NCBI GenBank assembly: GCA_025677825.1
Contig: JAIXMO010000025.1
Location: 359,140-423,139 of the forward strand
Direction of reading: 5' to 3'
Length of the DNA stretch: 64,000 nt
Source of the DNA: Helicostylum pulchrum
Taxonomy: Eukaryota > Mucoromycota > Mucoromycetes > Mucorales > Mucoraceae
The translations under genes and the position numbers were made by a program. Positions 1 to 13,259 of this stretch are shown in pieces (position 1 is the first letter of the stretch; each line of letters begins with the position of its first letter). The notes below the pieces were generated by a model. It saw nothing but the letters and a program-made list of their open reading frames with translations. It ran no database searches and had not been told where the DNA came from.

Positions 1-470
1 TGATCAGTGTATTGATGGTAAATTTTGATGGCCGTACAGACGACTTGATTCGGGATGAAAGGGATCTCATCGAACACAAAACGCCAGTAATGAATCCAAA
101 CAGCTTCGAGAATTGATCCAAACAAAAAGGCAAATTTGATTCAAAAAATTTCGGGAATCGGAAAGTATACAGAATAGACGAGACTTGTTTAGCTGAGAGG
201 AGGTGTAGTTGAGGTTGGCGAGGAAAAAGATATTGAAAGGATATTTTCCATATTTGCCATATCCTTTGGCAGTTGATAAACATGTGTTCAGGATGTTGAA
301 ACGATTCGGTAGTGCAGAGTAGGCAGAAAGGAGATTGAACGATATCGGGCATTAGCCGGTGGGTGACTACACGAGTATTTATTTTGTTGTGCATTAGTTT
401 ATACCATATATTTTTGACTTTAAACGTCAATTTTGTTTTCCAGAATTTACGCCAGGTGGTAGCGGTTATG
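1..470 (-). mobile_element. LINE-type retrotransposon remnant (C-terminal zf-RVT region)
   Basis: Read on the minus strand, this stretch encodes the zinc-binding domain that follows the reverse transcriptase in many non-LTR retrotransposons. From about 440 downwards the frame gives IWYKLMHNKINTRVVTHRLM, then a cluster with FCLLC, HPEHMFINC and IWQIW, which matches the C-x2-C...H-x4-C pattern of zf-RVT. Near 105-115 the frame shifts by one base, and the new frame continues with VWIHYWRFVFDEIPFIP to the window edge. No catalytic reverse transcriptase domain is present here; the element may continue to the left of the window. It is a decayed fragment, and the identification rests on the cysteine/histidine spacing and the surrounding aromatic residues. 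Confidence 0.7.
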
Positions 471-1251
471 CGAGATACTGAGAGGTGACCGAAAGGTTCT
501 TGCAGTGTAATATCAGTTCGATATATATTCGAAGTAAATGCGGTTGTACGAGTTCAATAAAAAGCGTACCAAGTGTGTACTGAGTTCATTGAAAAATGTA
601 ATTATACAGACATCATAGTCTTACAGCCAAACTTTTTTTGGGACACCAGTTGCAATCTGTCAATGATTATTTTTTTCGGTTTATCATATATTCTGATGAT
701 AATAACTTGTTAGTTCTGTTAATTATTAGAATCAATAATATACATACTTAACAAACTGATATAAATCATCTACGCTAGTAGACAACCCTGCAACTAAACA
801 AACATCTTCATCTGTGGTATTTAAATAGTTTATCAAATCTGAAAGGCGTATACACTTCATTAATATTGCAAGCTATATCATACACATATACTGTCCCTCA
901 CATACTAAACTTGAGTGTTTCCTGTGACATTGCTTATTTTGTCCAAGATTTGTGGATTATCTTTTAAATCATGCGAAGCAACAAGATGATACAAACACTT
1001 TGTCAACAAGTGCTCTGTTGCTTAAGCAATTCACCATTTTTTGAAGAAGTTTGAATCTTGTCTTCTCCTCTCCGTTACCTGGTAATTTTCTAACATAACC
1101 AATAATTGAAAATCTCTGTTCCTTCAAGCTTTTTATATGTTTCTGATAGTTTGGAATGAAATCAACGGTGGCCTTGACGATACCATCTTAAAGAGAAGTT
1201 AAACAATAAATCATTTTCTCACATTTAATTCATAACTTTAACTAAAGAATC
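471..1251. other. No gene recognised; decayed AT-rich DNA
   Basis: The first 100 bases probably still belong to the LINE remnant. The rest has no long open frame, RNA gene or clear repeat that I can recognise. Confidence 0.5.
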
Positions 1252-1699
1252 ATGGAATACCAACGTTATGCAGAGACATATGGTTATGAAGACGTTAGTG
1301 TCGCTATTCCTCCTGCCTTGCCTGATAATATTAAACAGCACGTTTTTGTAACTCACGATGAGAGTACATTCTATGCCAACGATCATCAACAGTATGCTTG
1401 GTTGGAATCGACTGAGTTTCATAATGCCCAAATCACAAGGGAGATCCATTATGATCTCAGAATTCCAATGCCCGTGCCATGGAACAATGAGAGCGGTTAT
1501 AGAAGGCAAGGAGATGATTTCCAGAGTGGTATTCTACCCACCATTTACAAGAAAAAGGCAGCTTGCAAATGGTGAAAATTCGAGTATTAGAATTAGAAGA
1601 ATCTATGTTTTGAAGAAGGAATATTTGAGACCATTCCTTTCTATAGGTCACTACGTCCTCTCTTTCGAGACCGTCGAAATAAACTACCTTACCTTTTAA
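1252..1699 (+). pseudogene. DDE-type transposase fragment, frameshifted
   Basis: Two overlapping frames together read like the core of a DDE transposase family that is abundant in Mucoromycota. The first frame (from 1252) has HVFVTHDESTFYANDHQQ, which contains the first catalytic acidic residue in the THDE motif. The second frame (about 1421 onward) has QGRSIMISEFQCPCHGTM, the next conserved block of the same family. The junction near 1415-1428 therefore holds a one-base shift. The C-terminal part with the remaining catalytic residues cannot be followed. It is a dead fragment with no terminal repeats that I could see. The family assignment is from remembered motif similarity, not from a search. 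Confidence 0.7.
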
Positions 1700-1786
1700 A
1701 TATGAGAGGTTATTAACTAAGTATTATCTGTTTTTTTTTCATTCTGGCGTAAATGATTTACCCACACGTTTAAAGTGGAAACTCCA

Positions 1787-2026
1787 TTATATAAGCTTAT
1801 TTCTATTGCATTCGATAGACAAAGGATCGGTAATGGCCCCGCTATCATCAACTTCAACATTCAACGTATGGTTTTCAATAGCTGCAGGAAGGATCACAGT
1901 TCGAAGTTCGTTCTGTAAAGTAGGAATGTTTCTTTGGAACTTTGGTACTGATCGAAACCATTCAAGTACTTTTTCCTTGATATCGTTGTACGGCGAGGTA
2001 CTTGGACCGTTCATAACCAATTCCAT
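1787..2026 (-). CDS. Hypothetical small ORF, possible gene fragment
   Basis: A 79-codon open frame starts with ATG at 2026 on the minus strand and runs to a stop at 1787. The protein is soluble and acidic, with no signal peptide, membrane segment or domain that I recognise. It lies between a dead transposase and a foldback-element fragment, so it may be an exon of a lost gene. No neighbouring exon with a matching splice site was found. Confidence 0.2.
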   Translation of the reverse strand: MELVMNGPSTSPYNDIKEKVLEWFRSVPKFQRNIPTLQNELRTVILPAAIENHTLNVEVDDSGAITDPLSIECNRNKLI

Positions 2027-2297
2027 CTGATTGTTTTATGCTTAAAAGGGTTTGCCGTCGTGTTTTATCAATAAGAAAAAAAGGGGGGAAATCGGAGCTA
2101 AAAGTTGAAGGTTTAAAAGTGGATGCACTCTACATAAGCAGACTTCCTAAAGAAAAAACCTAAAAAAAACATCAGCAATGAATTTCTTTTTAGAATAGTG
2201 TATGGAATGGAGCCCAAACCAAAGCTTCCAAGTCACGCAAGAAGGAAGATGATGGCCCATATCTTTGGGAATATGCCTTTTTTTAATTACAGCGAAA

Positions 2298-2557
2298 GAA
2301 AAAGCTCACTGAGATACCTGAGTCTAAAAGATCGCTCGCATTAGAAATTACTGCTAATTTTAGCAGCTATAATAAATATTGGTTTTTATTTTTTAAAGAA
2401 ATAAGAAACGTGTTTTAGACCCAAGTTTTATAGTAAAAAATAGTTGTTTTAACTATATCTTTGATGAATAAAAGTGCTACATCTAAAATTGGGCGAGAAA
2501 ACGCGCTTTAAAGAAATCATCAATTTAAGGACCACTTAACTCAAAATTTAGCAACTT
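2298..2557 (-). repeat. Foldback element family, deletion fragment in reverse orientation
   Basis: This is the reverse complement of the right end of the longer element at 5125-6318. The shared blocks are the terminal TATCTCAGTGAGCTTTT region, the ACTGCTAATTTTAGCAG palindrome, the AAAAATAAAAACCAATATTTAT stretch (quoted here in part) and the internal block next to a conserved GCGTTTTCTCGC. Most of the inverted arms are missing, so it is a deletion derivative of the family. Confidence 0.8.
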
Positions 2558-2681
2558 TCAACATGGAAAATATGTTGTTTTATGTCGACATTTTTCAACA
2601 TAAGTTAACATCCCGATTTTCCGTAGTGTTTTTTGTCTTTTATCTTAGAACTAATACTTTTCTAAGGTGCGTCTGTATTAG

Positions 2682-2915
2682 AATGAGACACCTTTTCTAT
2701 ATAAGGACGAAATAAAAGAATTGGGCCAAATATACAAGCAAGAAGTCAGCAAAAAAATAACCGATATTGGAAAAGAAAAGGTTATCAATGTAATTAATGG
2801 TGCACTGGCCCTACCAGTCATAAAAAAAAACGCTTGGAAAACAAAGTACAAAAGAAAATTAGAAGAAGAGGTACTGACCAAAGATGTAAGCGACTCGGCG
2901 GTGGATGAAGCATAA
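2682..2915 (+). CDS. Hypothetical exon-like ORF without a start codon
   Basis: This frame is open from a stop at 2679-2681 to a TAA after 2912 but has no ATG. The predicted peptide is lysine- and glutamate-rich and largely helical in composition. It follows a foldback-element fragment. It could be the last exon of a gene disrupted by that element or chance coding; no family is recognised. Confidence 0.15.
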   Translation, partial: NETPFLYKDEIKELGQIYKQEVSKKITDIGKEKVINVINGALALPVIKKNAWKTKYKRKLEEEVLTKDVSDSAVDEA

Positions 2916-3182
2916 AATCTTCGCCAGGAAGTAAATTTGTATTTAATCTTTCAAGTCTTGAAAAAAAATTTGAAGAATTATATAAAATGTGTGGTATACT
3001 TCCTTGTGATTAGACTTGGGAAACTTTCACTTTGGAAACTTTTTTTTTGTTAGCGTTTTATAGCGAATAAAAAATAAGAACAGCCTTTATTTAGTCATCA
3101 AGTAAAAAACTACTTCAATTATAATATTAAATAAAAGCAATCGTTTTTTTTTGGGGGGGACACTGGTTTATACATAAAGTGC

Positions 3183-4308
3183 CTAATTTTCTCTTCTCTT
3201 TTGATTCTTTCTTGCGACAGACACAAATCGACCATTGTCTTCCGGAGTTGTTGCACAGCTAATTTTTGATACAACACAAGAGTCCTCTGTATCACTAAGT
3301 GCTCTTTTTAAAGATGATTTCAATTTTTTCCTTGCGCTTTGAGAAGGACTGAGCATAATTGAATTGTTTGCAACTATTGATTTTAAGCTCAAAAGTGCAG
3401 ATAGTAAAGGCAAAATATTTTCAGATAAATCTTCAATTTTGTACGGAACAGTAAAATCACTGGAGCGAGTTATACGACAGGTGTAGTTTACAGGATTATC
3501 TAATATGTCGATATACAACGTAAGACCTAAAAGGAGAAAGTAAGTAAAAGAAGGAACATGAAACTATCTTATGCTTACCAAAAGTCAGAAGTCCTATAAC
3601 ATTCAAGCTCTTCCTTAAATTACTATCATAATTAACATTCTCAAACAATTGTAGGAGGGTGTCTTTCATTGCTTTACGACACTTTATTCCTCTTTCAAGT
3701 ATCGTTTTCGTATTATTGTCATATGATTTCTCCTCTCCAACTCCAAGTTCCAAAGTTTCATTCCTCGTAATGATAAGATCTTGTCTGTGTCCCATTTTTT
3801 ATTAGTGAGCTTTTCTAAGGAGGAAGGTAAACGATCTTTGTTTCTTCTTATGTTACTAGCATTGGAGCTAACTTCACCTCTAAAAAAGAAACCAATAAGT
3901 ATAAATTTCGATATTACAAGTTATTGCATACCTCACAACGCCAATATCTTGAACAGCTTCAAGAAGTTTATCAACCATTGTCCAAATTCTGTTTTGGTAC
4001 CATCTTTCATTATTAGTCCGCTTAAACGTACCTTCGATTTCATAGAGTGGGAGTAAGTTGTCTAATGTTCGACAAATCCAGTCCATATCGGCATGCTCCT
4101 TGGGGTCATAACACTGGTAAAAGCTTCTTACCATTAGCAGCTGCCTTAAGCCACTTGTATTTTTCACATTATTAAACTTATTCAAATAATCAACCAGCTC
4201 GTCGCTGATCTCTGGTATACGTACAGGCTTGATTGCTTTAAATATCTTTGAGTCGCTTTTCAGAGAAAACTTTATAGAAATTAGTATTGCAAAAAGATCT
4301 TTCTTCAA
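3183..4308 (-). pseudogene. Mucoromycota-expanded hypothetical protein, frameshifted
   Basis: Three exons can be read on the minus strand: 4308-3932, 3879-3579 and 3526-3183. The introns are normal GT-AG (donors GTATGC and GTAAGC). The N-terminal exon carries DWICRTLDNLLPLYEIEG and RWYQNRIWTMVDKLLEA, the middle exon KMGHRQDLIITRNETLEL, and the last GLTLYIDILDNPVNY followed by a basic tail. I associate this layout with a large family of uncharacterised proteins in Rhizopus-type genomes that has no known domain. The middle exon needs a one-base shift in the A6 run at about 3794-3799 to join its two halves. There is no convincing start, and decayed related copies lie just upstream, so I read it as a pseudogene or an assembly indel. 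Function unknown. Confidence 0.55.
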
Positions 4309-4379
4309 GTTTCAACATCTCCCTGTGAGCATTTATTTTTAGTGAATATCTGTATAGTTGATAAACAATTTTTTTTTTT

Positions 4380-4660
4380 TTAGAAACTATAGGCGCTCGA
4401 TAGAGTAAAACAAACGGAAATATCTAATACTATGTAAAGCGTAGAATGCCATTTCCAATCACGTAAAAACGTATCTTGATATGACTTTAGCAAATTGTAA
4501 GTATCAGACACTTGGTTTCTTGGTTTCCGCTTAGAGCTGATGCGGTGCTCGAACAAATTACCATCTCCATAACACGAACTGTAAGAAATAATCAAACAAA
4601 TTCATGCTTAGTACAAAGCATTCCTAATGCTTGCTTCCATTCTAACTTTTCGTCGTTTGG
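4380..4660 (-). pseudogene. Degenerate fragment A of a duplicated gene
   Basis: The minus strand encodes a decayed peptide containing RKPRNQVSDTYNLLKSYQD. A diverged direct copy lies at 4850-5085. Frames are interrupted. It is probably the upstream part of the hypothetical-protein family seen at 3183-4308. Confidence 0.4.
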
Positions 4661-4849
4661 CACTAAAGTGGCTACTCGGCTAGATATTTCCACAAGGCTA
4701 ACAAATGCTACATCAGCATGTTTTGTTTTAATTTGTTTTCCAAGAAACAAAAAGATCAACTCTTATCCATAAAAAAAAACTAGTTAGCGTAAAGTGCTTT
4801 TACCTTGATATTTTTACGTGTAACTCTTGACAAACTTTGAACGATTATA

Positions 4850-5085
4850 TTGAACACATCTAATACTACATTAAGCACGAATTACCATCTCCAATCATAC
4901 GAGGTAATACCCTGGCATGACTTTAGCAAAATGTAAACAGCAGACACTTGCTTCCTTGCTCGCCATCTGTCAATTGGCACAACGGTGACAAACGGACGAC
5001 CTAATCCCACAAGGTTTACGGCTGGCGGCATTAAGGATTCACGCTTAGTACGAAGCACTCCTAATGCTTACTCCCATTTTTTAGT
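4850..5085 (-). pseudogene. Degenerate fragment B, diverged direct duplicate of 4380-4660
   Basis: The minus strand reads ALGVLRTKRESLMPPAVNL, then RARKQVSAVYILLKS, which parallels fragment A (ALGMLCTK and QVSDTYNLLKS). Nucleotide blocks such as CGCTTAGTACGAAGCAC and GGCATGACTTTAGCAAA match A with substitutions and indels. Stops interrupt it. It is a second relic of the same gene. Confidence 0.4.
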
Positions 5086-5124
5086 TTATAACTGAAAGAG
5101 AAAATAAAGTACTATTTTAACTGA

Positions 5125-6318
5125 CATCAATAAAAAATTTAATAGAATTTAACATAATGTTAATGTTTGAGCTCTTGCAGAAAATGATACACAGCAAATT
5201 TTTTTGTACAATAACTTGGACGAGTTCAAAACTTTTTAAAGCGCTATAATCTATCATTGCTCATCCGTTATTCTCTTAAAAACGCGTGTTTTTAAGTAAA
5301 GGTTTAGAAGTAACTTCTAAAAAAGGTCATTTTTCGGTGATCGAAATAAGGTGTTTTGTGTGTGTCATTAAACGTCAGGAAATGTTTCTTTTTTTCAAGT
5401 TACTTAATGAAAGTTACTCCTTAGGATGTTGTCTTTAATATCAATTATAAAAAATGCTCGTTGTTTTATACCTTTTTGATTTTTTTGATTTTTTTGTCGG
5501 TCGGTCATTTTGATCATTCTTGATCATTTTGGGGGGTCAAACCCTTTTGTGTTTTAGCGGTTATTTTAAGGTTACTCCAGATCCAATTTAACTTTTGCTG
5601 TGGAAAAATTAATTATAATAAAGAGCTTTTTTTTGTGCATTGAATCCATTTAAAATCATATTTTTAATAAAAACACTGACCGCGTAATCACTGTTTTAGA
5701 CGTTTTTTTTTTTTGCTAAAATTTGAGTTAAGCAGTCCTTAAATTAACGAATTCTTTAAATCGCGTTTTCTCGCTCAATTTTGGATGTAGCACTTTCTTT
5801 TATAAACATCCAATATATAGTTTTTGAATATCTACATTCGGTGCTATAATTAAACACGGTAATAAAAAACTATATTTTACGTAATGGCGAAGCTCTGAAA
5901 ATGGTTACACGATGTTACACTAAAAAAGTGTATTTTTTCACTCAAAAAAAAAAACGTCAAAAACAGCGATTACTCCTTCAGTTTATGCATTAAAAATATG
6001 ATTTAAAATGGATTGGAAGCGTCTAAACGAGTTCTAAATTATGCAAGTTTTTTCCACAAGGATAGGCAAATTGGATTAGGAGTAATGGTAAAATAACCGC
6101 AAAACCACAAAAGGGGTTGACCCCCAAAAATGAAAATCGAAAACAAGATATATTTAAAACAACTTTTTTTTATTATAAAACTTGGGTCCAAAACGCATTT
6201 CTTGTTTCTTTAAAAAATAAAAACCAATATTTATTATAACTGCTAATTTTAGCAGTGATTTCTTATGTGAGCGATTATTTAGAGTCAGGTATCTCAGTGG
6301 GCTTTTTCCTTTAGAAGT
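5125..6318 (+). repeat. Foldback (large inverted repeat) element, copy 1
   Basis: An AT-rich noncoding element of about 1.2 kb. Its centre is a large imperfect inverted repeat: about 5527-5710 pairs with about 5945-6130. For example, GGGGGGTCAAACCCTTTTGT on the left matches ACAAAAGGGGTTGACCCCC on the right, and TCATATTTTTAATAAAAAC matches TGCATTAAAAATATGA. The left subterminal region holds two small hairpins at about 5273-5320 (CTTAAAAACGCGTGTTTTTA and TTTAGAAGTAACTTCTAAA). The right end holds the palindrome ACTGCTAATTTTAGCAGT at about 6239-6257. Related copies lie at 28405-30378 and 47668-48762, and a fragment at 2298-2557. No ORF is present. No target-site duplication could be fixed by eye. 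Confidence 0.85.
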
Positions 6319-6329
6319 AGTTATCCACT

Positions 6330-6395
6330 GCACGATAATAAGGGTGGATTTTCTTCCGCATTTCGGTCACTCTTAAATAGAGCCGCTACTGTATA
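6330..6395 (+). mobile_element. MITE-like element, right-half fragment
   Basis: AAGGGTGGATTTTCTTCCG and the terminal TTAAATAGAGCCGCTACTGT match the right half of the element at 42520-42689. It abuts the right end of foldback copy 1, and the left half is missing. Confidence 0.55.
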
Positions 6396-7087
6396 CGAGT
6401 TTACTGATAAAACAAAAAGATTAATATAGTCATCACAATTATTATTATTCTCTCGCACTCGCATTTATTACAAGAGAAAAACTTGTTTTTACATGCAATT
6501 AAAGTACTTATTTAACTTCATGTAGTAAGCCCTTTTTTTTGTGAGTAAACGAAATAGAGCATCATATTTTATTTGGATCAATTGCGTATATATCAGTGGA
6601 ATAAACGAGAAATGTCGAAGGAAAAGAACAGTGTATACATCTAATATAGTTTTTTTGTTTGTAAGGACAGGGGTAATAAAAGAGACTACACATTATTAGT
6701 AGGAATCGACTTGCAATTCCTCGCTGATACCGATACGTGGTATGGTATCAATTCCTTATATTATGAATTAATATATATGTAACGGTATCTGCTGTATTGG
6801 TTACTTATTGCATATTATAATTGCACGTATTTTATTATTCGATATGATAGCCTTCAACCTTAAAAAAAATCTCGCTGTATTTCTTTTTTAACTCGAGTAT
6901 CTCATTACATAGTATATTATCCAACGAGCACTTTGTTTCCATATTTACATCGTATCATTGTAAGTATCATTTTTAAGAGGACAATAAGCTTTAATACGAA
7001 TATTGAAATTAAGCTCAAAAAAAAAAAGAAAAAACTCCTATTTGGGAAATCCGTTCCTTTTTTTTCTTTTTTACAATAAACAATACT
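6396..7087. other. Intergenic region upstream of the PDK1 gene
   Basis: No gene or RNA is seen. It is AT-rich and ends in T- and A-rich tracts just before the PDK1 start codon, so it presumably contains that promoter. No specific regulatory motif was recognised. Confidence 0.5.
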
Positions 7088-9170
<2,083 letters not shown>

Positions 9171-9364
9171 TAATTTATTTATCTTATATTTCTGCTATAA
9201 TAAAAACTTCTTAATTTATTAAAGCGAAAGGACGCGGGAGGAAAAGAGCAATAAGACTATATAGTCTTTTTTTTTTTATATATTTATTTGGGGGTTTTTT
9301 TGGGAGTTTTTTTTTACTCTTTACAAGTTTATGTATATGTATATGTATTTATATATATATATTT

Positions 9365-12300
9365 TCAAATATCTATTCCTGGGGGAGGTCTTGAACCTTT
9401 GTTATCTTGATCAGACGTAGGTTGACGACGAGGATCGTAACCTGACGAGCCTGATACAGTGGGGAGATTTTCCAAAATACTATGTACAACTATACATATA
9501 AAAAAAAAGTTAGTATTTTATATACAAGAAACAAAAAAAAAAAGCATTCACTTTACCATTCATTTCATCCTCAATAGGATAAAATTGGTGTGGTTGATTA
9601 TGTTCAGGAGGAGAATTAAGATTACTATTAACAAAACCACCACCAGGGTTAGATTGTCTACTGAAATTACCGAGATTTAATTGATTGAATTGACTTTGTT
9701 GGTTATTATGATGAAAGGAATTTGGAGACGTTTGAAAGTTGCCTTGGCCTGCGTTAAAGTGAGATTCAAGCATAGGTTCAGGCATCGATTGACTTGATTT
9801 GAGTGAAGGGGTTGTATCATTGTAAGGATTGAATTCACTTCCAGTTTGCATCATACCAGGGTAAAATCCAGAATTACTTGCTTCATTAAACATCTATGAT
9901 GACACAATTTAATAAATAAATAAACTAAAAAAGAAAAAAAGAACTTACTCTCATTTGCATGCCATCATTTGACGTATTTGAAGAATAATTTGCAGCACTT
10001 CTACGTCCATTGGCAGGAGGACTAGCCATAGTTGAAGTAAAAGCGGCAGGTCTTCTATTACTGCCCGGAATTTGAGACGGGGTAGACCAAATATCACCTG
10101 TAGGAGCAGTAGGAACTGCTTGAGAGAAACCAAAATTGGTAGCGGGAGGAATACTCATTCTTTGATACCTGTAATTGGAGAGAACAACCCGTTCTTGATC
10201 GGTTAACTCCATGGGGGCATCAAAAATTGCACGAAGATGATCACCATTTTTACTACTGCCATTTGACTGCCCCGAAGTTGAAACAGATGGTATAGGTGCC
10301 TGTTGATGAAGCTGCATATAGGGAGGGTTCCAACTATTGTTACCATCAAGAGGATTATTATTAGGTGTATTATGTGTATTAGTAAGGTTAAGATGGGGAT
10401 TATTAAGTGGTTTAATATTTGTATCGTTATTGTGGAAATTAAAGAATTGATATGCCTGAGTTGGACTAGGGTTATTATTAGAGTTGATATTATTGCCGTT
10501 ATAAATTGCGTCGCTGGAGGATCGCATCATTGATACTGAAGATGGGTTACTAATTAATGATTGTGTTTGTTGTTTTAGTAAGGTTGCATCTAATAAATGG
10601 TGTTGGCTATTGTTGCCAATAGACAAGGATTGGTTCTTGTTGACTCGATCAAATAATTCATCTGCTGTTGTCTTGTCATACAATTCGACGTTATGTGTAG
10701 TCAAATAATCAATTACGATCTTTAAAGCACTGTGTAAACGAGAATGTACCTTATCCTTTGTCATACTTAGACGAATCACACCATCTTTTTTATTTGACTC
10801 ATCTTGAATAAAGGATACAGCTTCCACCTTAATATCGTATTCTTGCGCAATAAACTCAACTACTTCTTGCTTAAATTGATCGGAACGAATAGCAGCAGTC
10901 AATTCGGTACTGAGAGGAAGATGCAAATCATAAGATTCGGGTACGATACTTTCCATCATTTTGAAGGCAAGAGCCATATGCGCTTCAGGACCCAAAAGCT
11001 CAACATTATTATTAGCAAGTTCAGCATCGGGCCAAAGTACATGCGTATTTGTCTTTTTGATAAGTTCTTCAGCAATAAAAGTATCTTGATACTCATGAAT
11101 CATATCACGATGGTATCCAAAAGGAATACGAATGGTTTCTACGACATAATCACGATCTTTAGGATGAATTAATTCCATGACGGCATGACGTAGATTATCT
11201 AAATTGATTTGATTTTTCATGGGAGTACGAGCAACAACATTATCTTCGTTATTATAATAACCACCAAGTGAAGCAAACTCTTCCGTATTTGAAAACTTTA
11301 CATAGACACCGTACTTTTTCATAATTCTCTGAATGTTTTTTCCACCGACACCGATTATGCGTTTATGATAAGATTCTGGTACGTAAAAGGAGATCTCGGC
11401 AGGTAATTCTTCTTGTAATAAAGTAAGACCATCTAAAGCCTTGGTAAAACTTGTACTTTCAACTTCAATGATAAAATTATAGTCGTTAATAAATGGCATA
11501 AACCTAATCTTTGCTCCGGACGTTTTCATAATCTTGTTGATTTTTCCATTCTTTTTTCCAGAAATAAAATCTCTTTGTTCATTTGATGATTCAACACGGA
11601 AAATTGTATACTGGTGAAAGACTTGGAGGAATTGCATCTCTTGTAGACGTTGGTAGACATTACGAATAGCACGTTCGGCGCCTAGTACTTCGATACAACC
11701 TGGGTCGCTCTTGTAAATGACTTCGGATCCAGAGACTTGTGAGAGTTGAGATACAAGGCTGGCAAGATTAGCAGTAGAATCGAAAAACGTGTGTGTACCA
11801 GTAGAGTCGTAGATGGCTCCATCTCTGTTGTTAAAGTAGAAGCATGCTTCATAAATATTACATGCTTGGAAGTTGAGAGCTCTTAACGTACGTTCTGCAT
11901 TGACTCTATTTTCGGCATAAACAGTAACTCGATTATCACCAGACCCAATAGGAGGAAACTGAATAAAAGCACCTATTACGAATAAAAATGAGTTAATTTA
12001 CAATAAACTATTTTTTTATTTTATTTTTCGAGAGTACTTACCATTGTCATGCATAATTTTACGCAATTCGTCGCGACGATGTAATAAGAGCCAATCTATT
12101 TTTCTCGCATAAAGTGCAGTATCTTTGTGGTACATTGACTTTGCCTGTCAAAAAAAAAAAAAAAAATTGCTTTGTGTGAGAAAAAAACCTTATTTTTATT
12201 TTTTTACAGATAGATACTTACTTTTTGAACAGCCAATTTATTCAACATATCTTTAACGCGCGAAACATTAGAAGGTTCGCCCGAAATATAAATTGCAGGT

Positions 12301-13259
12301 TGTAATTCATCTTCTTCATTCAAATCAGAGTTATCAGTATTATTTGTATCGGCAAAAGGAGAGGGAAAGTAAATATTTGTTGAAGTTTCTTCAATAATTG
12401 GTAAAAGTCCCGCTCTCTTCCTACCACAAATTAAGTATTGTAACTTTAAAGGTAATCGAACTATTTCAGTTTTGAATGATTTCTAAAAAAAAAAAAAGAA
12501 TAGTGTTATTATACAAACGGGAATTTTTTTTTGTTGTTGTCGGTTCTCGAATTAGCGAGGATTTTTTTTTTTTTTTTTTTTTTTTTACACTTACCATTTC
12601 GTCAAGGAGCACGAGAACACGCACGCGGCACTGTTCTACCTGTATAGGATTACCCACGATCTCAATTGTTGCCGTATTATCAGAAATAAGCGAAGAGTAA
12701 TCAGCCTTCTCAGGAACTACAGCTATCTTTGTTTTTAATTCTTTTTCTAACTTTTCGAATTGATCAGACATGATTGATAAGTTAATGGTTGGTGGAATCT
12801 GAAGTGTCAATTTGATCTAGATTAATGTAATATTTTTTTTTAATTGTTAATGCCAATGAGTTGTTAATAAATAGAATAATCATGAGTGTAGAGCGAATAA
12901 TTTATATAAGAAAGAGAAGAAAGAAAGAGAGAGAGAGAGAGAGAAAATTAGCGTTATTGTTCTAATAATATTAAAAAAAAAAAAAATCAAACCTCTAGTG
13001 GACAGTTTCGAAGCAAATCACCGCGAGCGTCCATCAAAGCTTGAGCTGGTCCAGTTAAGGAAAGGTTATAATCAGTATGAAGTGATAATTGAGGATTTTT
13101 TGATTTTGTAGTTAAAACTGATATTTGGCAGCCAGTGGAAGTCATGATATTTTGACATGTTTCTTGAAGGTTGGATAATACTGTTTCTTCGTCTTCTGTG
13201 ACGTACTGAGTGTACTGACCCGATAAAGGTGGTGCGTAGCAAAATGACAGCACAGCCAT
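9365..13259 (-). CDS. Multi-KH-domain RNA-binding protein
   Basis: Seven exons on the minus strand (13259..12993, 12816..12595, 12482..12222, 12144..12042, 11972..9949, 9893..9557, 9489..9365) give about 1112 aa and end in TGA. Several KH-type segments are visible in the middle. The clearest have KH-like GxxG loops: ISGKKNGKINKIMKTSGAKI and IIGVGGKNIQRIMKKYGVYV. Others are degenerate, for example the one before DRDYVVETIRIPFGYHRDMI. The C-terminal 350 residues are low-complexity, rich in Asn, Gln, Ser and Pro, typical of RNA-granule proteins. No nuclear or membrane signal is seen. The layout resembles the fungal YLL032C-like multi-KH proteins, but I am not certain of that orthology. The first intron uses the weaker donor GTTTGA; the frame continues perfectly across it. 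A role in mRNA binding or translational control is inferred from the domain only. Confidence 0.85.
12918..12944 (+). repeat. (GA)n microsatellite inside intron 1 of the KH gene
   Basis: A run of GA dinucleotides sits in the first, longest intron of the KH-domain gene. Confidence 0.8.
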
